Source of the DNA: Thermoanaerobaculales bacterium
Lineage (GTDB): Bacteria > Acidobacteriota > Thermoanaerobaculia > Thermoanaerobaculales > Sulfomarinibacteraceae
Length of the DNA: 33,403 nt
Assembly: GCA_029287235.1 (NCBI GenBank)
Contig: JARFRM010000227.1
Span: forward strand, 1 to 33,403
Direction of reading: 5' to 3'
A model generated the notes under the pieces. It saw nothing but the letters and a program-made list of their open reading frames with translations, searched no databases and was not told where the DNA came from. Positions within the stretch are counted from its first letter, which is position 1, and every line of letters starts with the position of its first letter. Positions 32,403-33,403 of this stretch are shown here, one piece after another. The position numbers and the translations under genes were made by a program.

Positions 32403-33403
32403 ATGACCGCACCGCGTCGTTCGATCCCGGTTGTCGCTCTGGTACTAATCACCACTTTCGCCGCCGCGCCCGTGCTTGCCGACGAAGCGGCCGCGGTCAT
32501 AGCCGAGGAGCAGGGCCGAGAGGATGTCGCAACACCGTCCGACCCCGTCGGCACGCGCACGCTCGATCTGAGCGGGCGGCAGGTGGACCTGCTGCTGGTG
32601 CCGGACTCCACCAACGACCGCGTCATGGCCTTCGACCCGGTCACCGGTGCACTGGTGGATGCTGATTTCATCCCCGCCGACCCGACCAATTTGTCGACGC
32701 CGAAGTCCGCCCTCTACAAGAGTGACGGTCTCGGGTTTTTGGTGGTCGACCAGCTCGACGACGCGGTCCAGGAGTATGACCTGACCGGCGCCTATGTCGG
32801 TATCTTCGCCCCTGCCGGTGGCGTCAACACCGCCATCATGGACAACTGCCGCAGCATCGACTACCACCCCTCGACGGGCAACCTGCTGGTGAGCGTGTCG
32901 GACGGAGCCAACGCCGACGCCATCGCCGAGTTCGACCCCGTCTCGGGCGCCTACCTGGGCAACTTCATCGCCAACGGCGCCGGCGGTATGGGCGGCCCGT
33001 GGGACGTTCTCTTCAGCGCCACCGAAGCGTTTGTTTCGGCGAGTGACAGTGACGCCGTTCATCGCTACGACGCCACCACCGGGGTGTACATCGGCGACCT
33101 CATCACGGTGGACTCGTTTCCAGAGCAAATGTCCTGGGCGGCGAACGGAAACCTCCTGATCGCCGAGTGGAGCGGCACCCAGGAGGGGATCATCGAGGTT
33201 CAGCTCGACGGCACCGTGGTCGGGATCTACTACACCGCCGAGGCCGACGGTCCGCGCGGGGTCTTCGAGCTGCCGAACGGCAACCTGCTCGTGAGCAACG
33301 GCACCGGGGTGCATGAAATCACCCGCGCGAGCACCTTCGTCGACTCTAAGATCACGGGCGTCAGTTGCCATCAGATCAACCTCGCCAGGAGGGTGGTGCC
33401 GGT
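32403..33403 (+). CDS. Secreted beta-propeller protein, 5' part
   Basis: The first 333 residues of a gene that runs past the right edge. It starts with a signal peptide (MTAPRRSIPVVALVLITTFA, cleavage after PVLA near residue 26). Repeated propeller blades follow, each with an NDRV/DAVHRYD-type strand, a TG-Y-G turn and a hydrophobic LL(V/I) strand. Examples are RVMAFDPVTGALVD, AVQEYDLTGAYVG, AIAEFDPVSGAYLGNF, AVHRYDATTGVYIGDL and GNLLIAEW. The last residues in the window include GVSCHQINLARRVVP. It resembles NHL/six-bladed propeller proteins of unknown binding partner. ATG 32403 follows GAGGAGGAG. The frame is open with no stop, so the gene was cut by the window edge. The long open frame on the other strand (32445-33371) is an antisense shadow. 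Confidence 0.87.
   Translation, partial: MTAPRRSIPVVALVLITTFAAAPVLADEAAAVIAEEQGREDVATPSDPVGTRTLDLSGRQVDLLLVPDSTNDRVMAFDPVTGALVDADFIPADPTNLSTPKSALYKSDGLGFLVVDQLDDAVQEYDLTGAYVGIFAPAGGVNTAIMDNCRSIDYHPSTGNLLVSVSDGANADAIAEFDPVSGAYLGNFIANGAGGMGGPWDVLFSATEAFVSASDSDAVHRYDATTGVYIGDLITVDSFPEQMSWAANGNLLIAEWSGTQEGIIEVQLDGTVVGIYYTAEADGPRGVFELPNGNLLVSNGTGVHEITRASTFVDSKITGVSCHQINLARRVVP

Noticed and set aside
32445-33371. 308-codon minus-strand frame at the right end
   Set aside because: It is antisense to the secreted propeller gene, which has a ribosome site, a signal peptide and regular blades. The plus-strand gene is simply cut by the window edge.
1-33403. CRISPR array or Cas genes near the TPR-CHAT protease
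   Set aside because: No direct-repeat/spacer pattern and no Cas-like protein is visible in the window, so the CHAT operon is not called CRISPR-linked.

Overview
The window is high-GC bacterial DNA with dense, often overlapping genes on both strands, many GTG or TTG starts, and many secreted proteins built from beta-sandwich, propeller and repeat domains. One secreted protein ends in a DGFESG-type C-terminal tag. TPR fusions, CHRD domains and a CHAT protease beside a sigma factor are also present. Together these suggest a free-living Acidobacteriota member, perhaps Thermoanaerobaculia-like. This placement is inference from style and gene content; no rRNA or tRNA gene was recognised.

Region 1 (1-4225, minus strand) is a lipid-phenol type biosynthetic cluster. 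Read in the direction of transcription it has a type III polyketide synthase, an isoprenylcysteine-carboxyl-methyltransferase-like membrane methyltransferase, an acyl carrier protein, a fatty-acyl-AMP ligase, and the start of an FAD-dependent oxidoreductase that leaves the window. The synthase/methyltransferase/flavoprotein trio resembles the Streptomyces srsA-srsB-srsC alkylresorcinol pathway. The ligase and carrier protein suggest that the fatty starter is activated and delivered on a dedicated carrier. Short GC-rich REP-like palindromes lie between the genes.

Region 2 (4353-8296, plus) encodes a small DUF2892-type membrane protein overlapping a large secreted CHRD/PKD/cytochrome-like protein. 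A strong terminator follows, then a predicted outer-membrane or secreted protein and a YceI-like periplasmic protein.

Region 3 (8344-16167, plus) is the most interesting part. A perfect TATAAT box lies six bases before the GTG of a sigma-70-family factor, so the message may be leaderless. The sigma gene is followed closely by a zinc-motif anti-sigma-like protein, a 911-residue helical-repeat CHAT (caspase-like) protease, a secreted subtilisin with four DUF5666-like repeats, and a secreted beta-sandwich protein. The overlaps imply one transcript. The layout suggests a protease-controlled transcription switch, conceptually like the CRISPR-linked TPR-CHAT/sigma modules but without any CRISPR component here.

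Region 4 (16252-26412) holds an orphan family-5 solute-binding lipoprotein and a convergent membrane protein fused to a spermidine-synthase-like domain. It also has a small secreted protein with its own promoter, and a promoter-driven pair of lipoproteins: a double-parvulin prolyl isomerase and a sulfatase-fold/TPR protein, joined by a TTGA overlap.

Region 5 (26376-33403) contains a glutamine synthetase family enzyme, an EcsC-family protein, a large secreted sialidase-fold (BNR) protein with the C-terminal tag, a 550-base regulatory gap with a perfect palindrome and a possible 38-residue peptide, and the start of a secreted beta-propeller protein that leaves the window.
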